From: Sanghuangporus weigelae
Lineage: Eukaryota > Basidiomycota > Agaricomycetes > Hymenochaetales > Hymenochaetaceae
Direction: 5' to 3'
DNA: 64,000 nt
Assembly (NCBI GenBank): GCA_033182465.1
Contig: CP137330.1
Coordinates: forward strand, 372,001-436,000
A program made the translations under genes and the position numbers. The notes beneath the pieces were generated by a model. The model worked only from the letters and a program-made list of their open reading frames with translations. It had not been told where the DNA came from and did no database searches. This document shows, one piece after another, positions 18,611-30,450 of the stretch (positions within the stretch are counted from its first letter, which is position 1; every line of letters begins with the position of its first letter).

Positions 18611-18988
18611 GACTATAACATCCAAAAGGAATCTAGGGATGATCACTCATATTCAGGAGCTGTGTTAGTAGGCAATTTCACGGTGAGACACTCATAATCA
18701 TGTCCGACTTGAGTTGCACAGTGAAGAATAAGATCCAGGACAGGAGCAGTACATTACAATACTTATCATTCACTTTTCTCTCCTAGCTAACATGTTCTCC
18801 AGATCTGTGCTGAAGGCAGCTGTATTAGCTCGGACTACAACATTCAGAAGGAACTATTGATTATCTGTGGTCTATTATATGTACGTCTCGATTGATGCAA
18901 ATCAACATCAATCTATGGCGCATCCTTAGTCTCTTTCTATAGTGGTATGCAGATCTTCGTGAAGACACTCACAGGAAAGACGATTACT
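18611..18988 (+). pseudogene. Scattered polyubiquitin fragments
   Basis: Three short islands match ubiquitin exactly. 18611-18634 encodes DYNIQKES (ubiquitin residues 58-65). 18833-18853 encodes DYNIQKE. 18947-18988 encodes MQIFVKTLTGKTIT (residues 1-14), preceded by a Gly codon as at a repeat junction and followed by an AKI-coding triplet run. Order and plus-strand orientation fit consecutive units of a head-to-tail polyubiquitin gene with most of each unit lost or replaced by unrelated sequence. No complete unit remains, so it cannot encode ubiquitin. A 14-residue exact match is very unlikely by chance; the seven-residue islands alone would be weaker. Confidence 0.7.
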
Positions 18989-19809
18989 ATGCAAGCCAAG
19001 ATACTACTGAAATTGAGTGCAGAACACTTAAATTTTGATGTTTTTATATCAGTCGGATTGAATCTTTTATTTTAATTTATTGTCAATCTTTTTTCTTTGT
19101 AATTTCCTGCAGTTATATTCATTCCATATCAAGGTCAAAGAAAATGCAGTAAAGTTTGAGGATGTGAGCCAGGATGATGCAGGAAAAAATTGTAAAGTTG
19201 ACGGATGCTAAATTTTTTTCTATTATAGTGAAATTTTTATGTGCCGATTGCAAATGCTATAACTTTCTTCATAGTGCACCCAGACTCCTCAAACTTTGCA
19301 CGCACCTTTATTTCATGCTTGCGAACATACTCACAGATTTTGGTGGCCATCGGATTACTACGAAAAATAATATTAATTTTTCATACCGTGAGAATGGTTT
19401 GTGTTCACTAGAATTTCTCATTTTCTTCAGTTGGTTGGAATGCGAGCTCTGTATCTTGATAAATTCTGAATATTTTTGCTCAAAACTTTGTATTCACATA
19501 GAAGACATGCAACGCAACATATATATCAAGTTTCATGAAGTTTGAGCAATAATTGAGCGAGAAATAGCCAATGTGGGCGTTAGGGGGGGTCAGTGCATTA
19601 GGGGCCGGAGCACAGTAACTTAGATTATTTTATTTTCGTCTTCGACTGTAAAGCTGCCGAGCAACTGAATTTCTGGGGGGTCTGGGGTACTTACGGACGG
19701 TTTCCCAGGTGCTGAGTAAGCCGGCGTCATAACTGGCTGTCATAAAACAAGTACAAGTACTTTATATACTCCAAGATACGCTGGGCACCTTTGAATACCC
19801 CTCTGCACT
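18989..19809. other. AT-rich intergenic region
   Basis: No supported gene. A 123-codon frame at 19174-19545 has a low-complexity, Cys/Phe/Leu-rich composition and no recognisable domain. A TATATA at 19763-19768, about 42 bases before the next ATG, is the likely core promoter of the NmrA-like gene. Confidence 0.5.
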
Positions 19810-20923
19810 ATGGCAAAGCAGTCTGTTCTCATCATTGGTGCAACCGGCAGAACTGGATCATCCATCGTCGATGGACTGCTGGAAAATGACAACTTTGTAG
19901 GTATCAATCACTCGGTTCAACTGGTCTCAATACCATTTTGTCCGCGTCAAATTATTTAGGTCATCATAGCTGGAACGCGTCCTTCATCTGCATCGAAACC
20001 TCAAATCGAGGCTCTCAAATCTCGTGGCGTCGAGATTCGAATCATCGACCTGGAGAACTGGACCGTTGACCAGATTGCGGAATCGCTTAAGGGCGCAGAC
20101 ACAGTCATTTCGACCACTTTCTACGCAGAAGTACCTCGTCAGAAACTGCTCGCTGATGCTTGCAAGAAAGCAGACGTCAAGCGATTTGTCCCTGATGATT
20201 GGGGTACTGCCTGCGTCCGTGGTGTGAGACAGCTCTATGACCAGGTGATTCTCTTCGATAATAGTAAATGGTGGAGTTTTCTAGAATATTGATTCTACTT
20301 TACTTCAGAAACTTGCTATTCGAAACCACGCCAAGGAGATTGAAATCAACTACACTTTTATCGATGTCGGCTGGTGGTGAGTAATGTCTACCATTCGTCG
20401 TGTTTAGTATGACTCACTTTACCGTATCTTGCTGATGATTAGGATGCAGATAACTCCTCCTTTTATAGACATAAAGTCCGCTTCGCCGGTTAGGAAGAAA
20501 GCAATGGCATCTCGCATTGGTTCGGGAAACGTCAAATGTGCTGTTACTGACAATCGCGACATCGGGAAATTCGTCGCACGCATCATCTCGGACGATCGCA
20601 CTTTGAACCAATATGTTTTCTGCTGGACGCAAGAAGTCACGCTGAACGAAACCATCGCCCTTGCTGAACGCGTATCTGGAAGCAAGATCGATATCGAGAA
20701 CGTCAGCGCCGATGAAATGGCCAAATTGATTAAGGATTCTGACGATAGGGACCGAATCGGTACTGAATACGTATACAGTCTGTGGGTTCGCGGTGATAAT
20801 ACAGTCGAGAATGCGAAGAAGAAGGAGTACGGTGGGGCTCTGGATGCCAGGGAGCTTTATCCGGACATAGGAGAGGAACTCAAAACGATAGAAGATTTTG
20901 CGAAAGAGTTCTATTCGAAATAA
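19810..20923 (+). CDS. NmrA-like / isoflavone-reductase-like NAD(P)-binding protein, copy 1
   Basis: Four exons (about 19810-19896, 19960-20244, 20309-20376, 20443-20923) encode 306 residues. The N-terminus MAKQSVLIIGATGRTGSSIV carries the Rossmann motif GATGxxG at residues 10-16. Later features are VKRFVPDDWG and GDNTVENAKKKEYGGALDARELYP near the C-terminus. The family (NmrA/isoflavone reductase, atypical short-chain dehydrogenases) binds NAD(P)H and either reduces small aromatic or phenolic substrates or senses redox state; the substrate here cannot be told. No signal peptide, so probably cytosolic. All introns are 63-66 nt with GT-AG borders. A second copy follows 421 bp downstream on the same strand with identical exon lengths, so this is a tandem duplication. 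Confidence 0.88.
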
Positions 20924-21344
20924 AACATCAGAGCATGTTTCATCATTAGTATTTGTATTGTATTACCAATAGCTCATCAGAAAAGCCAGACAAGGCTGAG
21001 ACACCCCTATTCAGGTCCGAACCAAGTCGAATACCGTCAATGATCTCAATTTCCCTGATATAAAATAGATGAGTTACCAAGTTAATGATTTCGAGAACAC
21101 AAGGCATCATTGTTATTCGCAGCAGGTAGAGTGAATTGGGAGCAAGGAGCTCTGGTGGCTGGCGAAAACTTCCTGTGCAAAATCCTTGAGTCAACTGGAT
21201 TACTCCGTCCAGTTTCTTATTCATCAGGACAATGCTGAATCAGATGGTGTAATAGCTGGAGCGTCATACAAAACTAGATATAAATAAAGGCGCTCTCTTC
21301 TCAGTGTAGGTCAAACTAGTTGAACAGAACATCCTCCGAAAGTC
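20924..21344. promoter_or_regulatory. Intergenic region with TATA box before NmrA-like copy 2
   Basis: TATAAATA at 21279-21286 lies 59 bases before the ATG of the second NmrA-like gene. The rest shows no gene. Confidence 0.45.
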
Positions 21345-22462
21345 ATGGTCAAACAGTCTGTACTCGTCATTGGTGCTACAGGCGCAACCGGATCATCCAT
21401 CGTCAATGGACTGATGGAAAGCGGTAACTTCGTGAGAATCAAATACTTGCCTTGGTGCCGTGCTATTTTGCTCACGACAGATTAATATCATTTAGGCCGT
21501 AATAGCTGGAGTCCGTCCCTCTTCTGCAGAAAAACCTGAAGTCGAAATTCTCAAATCTCGCGGCGTCGAGATTCGAATTATTGACCTCGACCTTTGGACC
21601 GTTGATCAGACTGCGGAACAGCTCAAGGGCGTGGACACGGTCATCTCAGCGGTTTACTTTACAGCGATACCGCGTCAGAAGCTACTCGCAGATGCTTGCA
21701 AGAAAGCTGCTGTCAAGCGATTTGTTCCCGATGATTGGGCAAGTGCCTGCGTGCGTGGCGTCAGGTCGTTCCATGACCAGGTGATTCTCCTCGGTCGTAG
21801 CAATCAATGGTCATATCTCTGACGTGTAAATTTTGCTTAACTTCAGAAACTTGCCATTCATGACTATGTCAAGGAGATCGGAATCGGTTTCACGTTCATT
21901 GATGTTGGCTGGTGGTCAGTGTTACCGCTTCCTATTTGTCTTGCTGAACATGGCTTACTCTGCTGTATTATCTTAATCCAGGATGCAGGTAACTCCTCCC
22001 TTTGCGGATCTTGGGTTCCCTCAGCCGATTGTCAAGAGAGTCTCGACGTCCTACATTGGTTCCGGAGACGTCAAATGTGCTGTTACCGACAAACGCGATA
22101 TTGGCAAATTCGTCGCGCGCATCATTGCAGACGACCGAACTTTGAATCAATATGTCTTCTGTTGGACCGAAGGAGTCACGCTGAATGAAATCATCGCCCT
22201 TGCTGAGCGTGTGTCTGGACGCAAAATCAACGTCGAGCATATAAGTGCCGATGAAATGGAGAAGATAATGAAGGATGGAAGTGGTCTGGAGACAGCCATA
22301 TTTGAGTATGTATACAGCATTTGGGTTCGGGGTGATAATACAGTCGAGAATGCAAAGAAGGAAGAGTATGGCGGGGCGTTGGATGCTAGGGAACTTTATC
22401 CAGACATAGGAAAGGAACTGAGGACCATGGAAGATTTTGTGAAGGGGTTCTATTCCAATTGA
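21345..22462 (+). CDS. NmrA-like / isoflavone-reductase-like NAD(P)-binding protein, copy 2
   Basis: Four exons (about 21345-21431, 21496-21780, 21847-21914, 21982-22462) of 87, 285, 68 and 481 nt, exactly the lengths of copy 1, giving 306 residues. Rossmann motif in VLVIGATGATGSSIV. The copies share long blocks such as GVEIRIIDL, PRQKLLADACKKA and DRTLNQYVFCWT, but differ in residues after the nucleotide-binding loop (for example TFYAEVPR versus VYFTAIPR) and in the region after GWW, where substrate contacts are expected in this family. Both frames are intact, so the pair has probably diverged in substrate rather than decayed. Confidence 0.88.
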
Positions 22463-22759
22463 TTCACCAGAGCATATTTGTAGTCTTACAGAACCGAGAA
22501 GAGCCAGATAAACGTTTAGGTCTGTACCAAGTAAAACACCGTCAATAATCTCAACTTTTCTGATCCGCGATACAGTATAGATAAATTACCAAGGGAATAA
22601 AGAAAACAACAAAGATTTATCCAAGATGTCACCAAGTATTGTAAACAGCTTCGGAAGATGGACATGTCGTCCCAGCTTTTGTCGAAGAACTCGAAACATT
22701 GTACTGTAGCTGTCAAATGTTCATTTCCGGCAGATACGGTGTCACCACACGTTCGGGCA

Positions 22760-23330
22760 TCAGTTATCACTTCTATGTTTCTCCTTCAGCTCGGACTCCG
22801 TTTCATGCGCCTCTTGGATGAGTGAGCAGGGTAGGCAGCACGCCGTCGCGCAACAGTCACGGAAAGGGTCGCCGCTTATGTGACGATGATCGCGAATCTT
22901 CCCGCGAGCGACAGTCTAGATTAAGGAAAAGCATTGAAAGAGTCGGCTTTGCTGAAAGACAGGAAGTAGCAAGCACGTACCGGTAGGACGAAGTGTGCCC
23001 AGCCTGTAAGGCAGCACTGGAATGCACAACACCAGCCGCACTTCGAGTCGATGTCCGCGTCCTGATTGTTTTCGGCCAGGTACTTGTAGCGGTTATAGTT
23101 ACGCTGCAGCAAGCATGGAGAGCAACACCAAGAGAGCCAGCCTGAACAGAAGAAACACAGTAATGCTTGTAAACGTTGTAAAAGAGGGGAATGAATGGGC
23201 ACTCACATGTGCCTGAACAATCGCAGTTGTTGCTGGAGCAGACAAGGTCATCCTGGACCCATCTCTTATCCATGCGCTCTGGCAAGTTATTGTAGTTCAT
23301 CTGTTTCTGAGGATTCGGTTGCGTGTTCAT
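22760..23330 (-). CDS. PLAC8-family cysteine-rich protein
   Basis: Three exons on the minus strand (about 23330-23207, 23141-22981, 22915-22760; introns of 65 nt each) give 146 residues. After a polar N-terminus come the features of the PLAC8/PCR/FCR1 family: a CSGTCWLSWCCSPCLLQ stretch at about 38-55, CGWCCAFQCCL at about 75-85, then ARGKIRDHR and GDPFRDCCATACCLPCSLIQ with QEAHETE at the C-terminal side. Members are small Cys-rich membrane-associated proteins linked to metal (Cd, Zn) tolerance and cell size in plants and fungi; function here is by family only. The hydrophobic Cys-rich stretches could insert in the membrane. The start was chosen at the first ATG of an open exon. Confidence 0.82.
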
Positions 23331-24725
23331 ATTTAGTGACTCGATGGGTGTTCAGACTGCTCAGAAACTGGAGCAGGAAAAATATTCTCGGAAATCCTGC
23401 AGATTATTTCCGTCGCCAAGATTTTAAGGGAGGGAATTTAAATTTAGAAACGGACAACTGGTCTTCCTCCGATTCAGCCGAATTACCAGATGAGGACTAA
23501 CCCGAGAGAACGTTCACAAACCAATAGTAGTAAAGTGCACCGAGATCATCATGATATTCAAGAGTTTCTGGAGTTAATACAGCAAGAGAGAAGGAAGGAA
23601 GAAACAGCATTTTCGTAATGACACGACACCAGGGACAGTTTACCAAGCACTTTCGGGCTGCGATTCTGATTGGGCTCGAGGACATAGAATCCGAGAACGT
23701 CAAGAAAAGCCACTAAGATGAAGGTTCAGAATTTCGTATAGATGCTTAGACGTTGCGTGCTCTCTTGAAACCCGCGCCCAAATGGGCTGTAGCAGTACTA
23801 CCAAAAGGAGTTCCTGAACTTTCAAATAACAATACGAAATCTGTACGAATCTTGAAGATGCGGCGTAATGTCTCGAAACTATGATCATCACAACGCCTCC
23901 AGGCGGCAACACAAGCAAGTCCCGACTCATTCTAACATATGCAGCTGTGGCGAGATGAATGCAATTCGCCGCCCGGAGCATGCAATATTTCATTTTGCTT
24001 TTCTGTAGCGTTGAGACGAGTTACAGAGTCAGCTCCCGGCAGACCGAATAACGTCGTGGCGACGATTTCAGGCCGTTCGACCCAGAGGAAGAACCAGTCA
24101 TGAGTTCATGTTTCGAGCTGTGGCGGTAAAGGCATGAGATCCTGCTTTTGATCAGAGAAAAAGAGCCCGAGCCAAGTGAGAAGTAGCCAAGGAGACGACG
24201 ATATTGAGCGCTGGAACTCAGAAGGAAAGATTGAATGAACTGAATTTCTTATGCGGAGCCGATTCGGCCAGAGAGAAAGATCGTTACTCAAACCACACGT
24301 GACAGTCCAGTAACAGTCACGTCGTCCGAAATGGAATATTCTTTTTGGAATATTCTTTTTCGTCATGATCTTTATATAATCCTCTACATAAAATTGATTT
24401 TTTTTTCGCATCTAGACTAGAACTAGAATCGGAATGCGTGCTACGTGCTTTGTTTTCGTTACAAATCCATCCAAAAAATTGTGGCCAAGTCTACAAAGGG
24501 AAGTTGAAGCCCTTCAGCCTTGCTCGGTCCAGTGCCGAGTGGCCTTGCAAAAGTCCAAGCTTCATCCAGTCATCCCAGCTGGGCGTTGAGACCCTACATC
24601 GAAAAAAGAACGAGTTTTAGAGAGTGTTGACAGCCCTCATCTGATTCCGCTACAGCGTGAGTAGAATAGAAATAGATAGGCAGCGTAGCCAGTCAGGGCA
24701 CGTTGAGGCCCGACGAGCGATACGC
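23331..24725. other. Intergenic region without supported gene
   Basis: Minus-strand frames of 60-100 codons at 23497-23993 and 24106-24411 show no domain, conserved motif or convincing splice partner. 24340-24420 holds runs of T and a TTATATAATCC motif. Confidence 0.5.
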
Positions 24726-26536
<1,811 letters not shown>

Positions 26537-26747
26537 TATCGGAGGCGACTTGGAAGATGATTTAGGGGGAGAAAGAGGGGATGGTGGATGGAAGGAGGAT
26601 GAGAGCGACTCTGCCGACTTTCGAAAAGCGAAAAGATTTCACAACAATGCGCCAGACGCGTGCGCACTTTTCCCACGATGCAATCGTTTACCCGCCAAAT
26701 TTTCAAATGAATTTCTCCTTCGATATCTGAACGTCATCACCTCTAAC
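26537..26747. promoter_or_regulatory. Short divergent promoter, adenosylhomocysteinase / Som1-like
   Basis: Only about 211 bp separate the two start codons, so both genes must share promoter space. A CGCGTGCGCAC segment and CCGCCAAATTTT lie in it; no clear TATA box on either side. Confidence 0.5.
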
Positions 26748-27138
26748 ATGAACAAAAATGAAAATATGTCTTTTGCTACTGCCGACAAGAAAACTGGAGA
26801 CAAAGGCCAAGAAAAATGCCAGGTTCTAGAAATCCTTCAGCACTCCTGCAAAATAGAAACAAACTCAGGGACCCAACCTCAACTTCATTGCTTCCCTGTT
26901 CCGCGGATATTTAGACTGTAAGTAACCTGAAAATTTTCATCTTCAAGACTGTCTCCAACGGAATTCACGGCTCCGTCTTCTTCGTAACACGCTACGATGT
27001 ATGACTGTGTGATCTAAGAAATAATACTTATTTGGATTCCGCTTTTTTAGTTGCCCGAGCAGTCCAGCTGTAGAGATTACACGCAGCATCTCTTTTGATC
27101 CATCAACGGGGGACGTAGTGCTCCCTGAACAAGTGTAA
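26748..27138 (+). CDS. Som1-like mitochondrial inner-membrane-protease factor (putative)
   Basis: Two exons (about 26748-26917 and 27051-27138; intron 133 nt with gtaagt and a T-rich ttttag end) give 85 residues. The pattern VLEILQHSCKIE...LHCFPVPRIFRLCPSSPAVEITR resembles fungal Som1, a small protein of the mitochondrial inner membrane protease complex with spaced Cys residues and a Px(R/K)LF motif. The end STGDVVLPEQV is typical of small fungal homologues as I recall them. An upstream ATG in the same frame at 26520 would overlap the neighbouring gene's start and was not chosen. Assignment rests on motif memory, so it is moderate. Confidence 0.55.
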
Positions 27139-28202
27139 GTACGCAGTTTTCAGTATCAGTGTTCCTCTTGGACCCCTTTTCTAACCTGCTCAATCTGGGT
27201 ATTGTTCTATTCGCGCTGGCGCGGCGAAAATAATTCGGCCTCCTTTCTGTTCACCGTCATCGAATCCCATCTCCTGGGCGTCCTCATACACTCATCCTAC
27301 TCCGCAGAATACTTCCGGAAGGAAAGCCCTGGTGGACTATTGCTCAATCTTTTGAGAACCAACAGTGATTGCAGTGGCGAGGTGATCCCACGCCAGGAGT
27401 CAGCTCGACGCCACTAAGCCCGTGATGTGTAAGTGCAGAAACCTACTCTTCCCGTCCCAAGCAACTGTTGGTGTTTCGGCGAACCATCAGTCCTGATATC
27501 TTCCTACCAGACTCACCTTCGCTTCCCAAGCGATTTTCTCAAGAAACTTTTTGCCACGCGCCACGAGCAGGTCGACTTCTTCTCCTAAGGCACTTCCACT
27601 ACTGGATGGGATCAAAATCTCTGTAATTTCCCGCCCACAGTGTCGGCTTCCATCTGATGCCTTGCCCAGATTCCGTGCGCCGGAGTTGCACTTTCCGCAG
27701 GCACGGAGTGGATGATCCATCATTAGCGAGCAAAAGCACTGACATTTTAAGCATTATGAAGAAATTTTTATTAGTTGGCATCACCACCGTACAGATGTAC
27801 AGTAATTAGAGTTCCAGTATACATAACAGTATCAAAACAGGTCGGACTAGCGAGACAGTGGTTCTGAGGGGTATATGGTGATGACAGCAATGTATGATGG
27901 CCATGCGAGATATAAAAATAACAGATGTCTGATTAGTGGTTCCATGCGAGAAATGGGGATACGAGGGAAAAGAAACGAGTGTATAAAGATAGTCATGCGG
28001 GGGAACGTCCTGAAGGAAGTACTGTCTAGCGGTAAATAAATATTTATAGAGAATGCAAAGATCATAGACGTGAAAAAAATAGTTGAGCGCTGATGACGGA
28101 GTAGAAGGATGGAAGGGAAGGAGCGCTTTTGCGAAAATTTTGTTGACATTCCAGGCTTGACAGCAATGGCCAAAATGGCCCGATAGTCGGACCGGCTCAT
28201 GT
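27139..28202. other. Intergenic region, no supported gene
   Basis: Open frames of 60-80 codons occur on both strands at 27202-27787, some next to splice-like GT/AG signals, but neither strand gives a convincing protein. 27800-28200 is probably the 3' untranslated region of the minus-strand gene at 28203. Confidence 0.45.
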
Positions 28203-29593
28203 TCAACGATGAGCCTTTCCGGCGCCCCGTTGAAGTTCCGCCTCCCAGCGCTCAGGCCCTTCGTTCTCAAGCCATTGTCCTGTTAATGGTTCGCGTTCAA
28301 AGTCTCCGTCACGATACCCATAACGTGTCTCGAGTAAGTGTAATAACGGGTTCCGTAAAGCGGGGTCCATGCGCACGCTGTCCCCGGGAAGATAGCTTCC
28401 GACACCATGGCGCGCAAGGCTCTCTTCGAAAAGCGCTTCCTCAACCGTGCAACCACAATTCAAAGTTCCCGCGGGTGCCATACGAGGGGGATACGCGCGT
28501 CGTTCGCGTCGTGTGTCGTGCCAGGCACAAAGTGCATTTCCTGCCCTATTCGGTGAGCAGAACTTTCGAACGCGTGCATCCGTGCGACGCCGCCAAGACT
28601 CGTCCATGTGCCGGCTTGATAAGTTATAACTCGAACTTGCGAGTGGTTCTCCCGGCGACATTAGTCTGCTAGCTTGTTCAATCCGAGCCACGTTGACTTC
28701 ACTTTGCAGCTGTTCCACGCGGGAACTTAATTCTTGGTTCTGGTTCTGCAGCTCGCGAATATACTGCTTAAGCCTCTCGACTTCCGACGCTGAGGATGAC
28801 GAAGACGGAGCAGCGAAGGTGTTCGGTGGTGAAGGCGTGCCATGTAATGTCATTCCTGGGTTACCGAATACCATGTGGTCTGCAGGAGCGGATTGTGGAT
28901 ACGGGGCAAAGGCCATTGTCGGTGACGACTGGCCCATGCCATTCATTGATGACGAGCGTTGAGTAGAGTAGAAGCGACTGACAGGGGATGCAGTGTAGGC
29001 GCCGTGGGACATGGCAAATACGGAGGCAGCACCTTCTGGAAGGTCTGATAAAGTAGAGGAGGGAGTGTAAGGCGAACGATTGACGTCAAGACCTTCTAGA
29101 AGTAGGGCAGCCTGGGTATTCCCAGGTGATAATAAATCCTGCGCGTGTGTCGAATGAAGATTTGAGACGCCCACGCCCGATAACCCCATATCCCACCGCA
29201 ACGGGAGCTTGCGTTGATGATGTGACGGATTTGAACCATCACTAGATGGGGATGAACTAGAAGAATGGTCCGGCGACGGTCTTGGTCGTTGCAGCGACGG
29301 AGAGGCTGTGCCCATCGCACTGCATAGACTTGACACTGATGATCGCGAGTGGCTTTGAAATTCACCGGACGCCATTGTACGGATAGGACCGATTCGGTTA
29401 GCGCGCTGTAAATCAAGTCAGCATTGGCGTCTAAGAGATGCTCGAACGAATAGCTGCACACCTGTGAAGCAGTCTCCGCATATTGCTGCACAGATGTTAT
29501 TGCTGACGTTATTGCTGACTCTCCGTGTTGCTCGAACGGGGACCCGAGGACATGCTGATTTCGGGGATCGCTCCAGGGATTCGTGAACGCCAT
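28203..29593 (-). CDS. Conserved coiled-coil protein of unknown function
   Basis: Two exons (29593-29462 and about 29405-28203; 56-nt intron) give 444 residues. The N-terminal 190 residues are Ser/Pro-rich and disordered. Residues about 252-284 form a leucine-zipper-like coil (EVERLKQYIRELQNQNQEL). The last 130 residues are the most ordered part: basic RRRTDARVRKFC, then SPNRAGNALCAWHDTRRERR, LNCGCTVEEALFEESLARHG, a GVGSYLPGDSVRMDP segment and RYGYRDGDFE. I recall this C-terminal block as conserved in mushroom-forming fungi without assigned function. There is no basic region before the coil, so it is not a classical bZIP factor. Alternative start at the Met of MASGEF would lose the first exon, but the exon joins cleanly (ETASQ to RANRIGPIRT). 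Confidence 0.75.
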
Positions 29594-30450
29594 ATTCGTT
29601 TCGAAGAACAGTTTTGCAAAATGAATATTATGAAATTAGGTGTTGGAAAGCATAAAAGGGCTGTATACTGCAAGAGCTCCTTCGGATTAAGTACCGATTA
29701 AGTTATAGACCTGCGCTGTCGTGCCACTGGATTAATGGTAATCTAGATTGTATGTCGTCCGTATAGGTATGTGCAAATGAAGAAGCACACGAGTGTGTTG
29801 CAGCGTTGACGATGAAGTTGAACGAGAGGCGCGCACCTTTCGTGGCGTGTGCAGGTCTCGGTAGCTTCTGAGGAAGCGAGGAAGCGAGCTAATCGCGTCC
29901 TTTTGAACGGAATCTGGAATGATCGGGTCAAGCAGTGCAGCGTAACGTAGAAATACAATGCACAACAAGTCGTTAGCCACTCGTGACGACAGAGTTGTTG
30001 GCGAATGAAGCGATGCACGTATCAGAAACCACCTGAGGAGTAAATATGCACCACCGCAAATCATCTGTCTGCTGGTCCGCTCGGCTTCTGTAGGATAAAG
30101 AAGCCCAACGGCTGCCTGGTAATGACAAGATGGCACCACTGTAACACGGTGGGGTTGTAATCAGGAATGGGTCGCGAAGAGACGCGATCTGCTTCTAAGG
30201 AAGGATACAAATAGTTCAAACATGAACAGCCTGAGTAACCGTGCCACACGAAAGGGCCTGCAGGGTCTTGCCACTGCCACTCACCTGGATATACGTAGGT
30301 TGTGGGATCACATTCTGGGAGACAGCCATCATTTAATGATGCTGACTGTTCTTGATCGCATCTCTCAAGGCAAGGAACCTCCGGAAACACCCTTGAAAAC
30401 TAAACCCAGACGGTGTAAACCGATGGGAACCAAGTAGAAGGCTGCATGTG
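29594..30450. other. Upstream region with weak minus-strand frames
   Basis: A 135-codon minus-strand frame at 29732-30139 and a 109-codon frame at 30061-30390 are open, but no domain, start context or splice pattern supports them. They could be an untranslated leader or an unrecognised fast-evolving gene. Confidence 0.35.

Noticed and set aside
19174-19545. 123-codon plus-strand ORF
   Set aside because: AT-rich DNA with Phe/Leu/Cys bias, no family and no promoter evidence.
28203-29593. bZIP transcription factor
   Set aside because: There is a leucine-zipper-like coil but no basic DNA-binding region directly before it.
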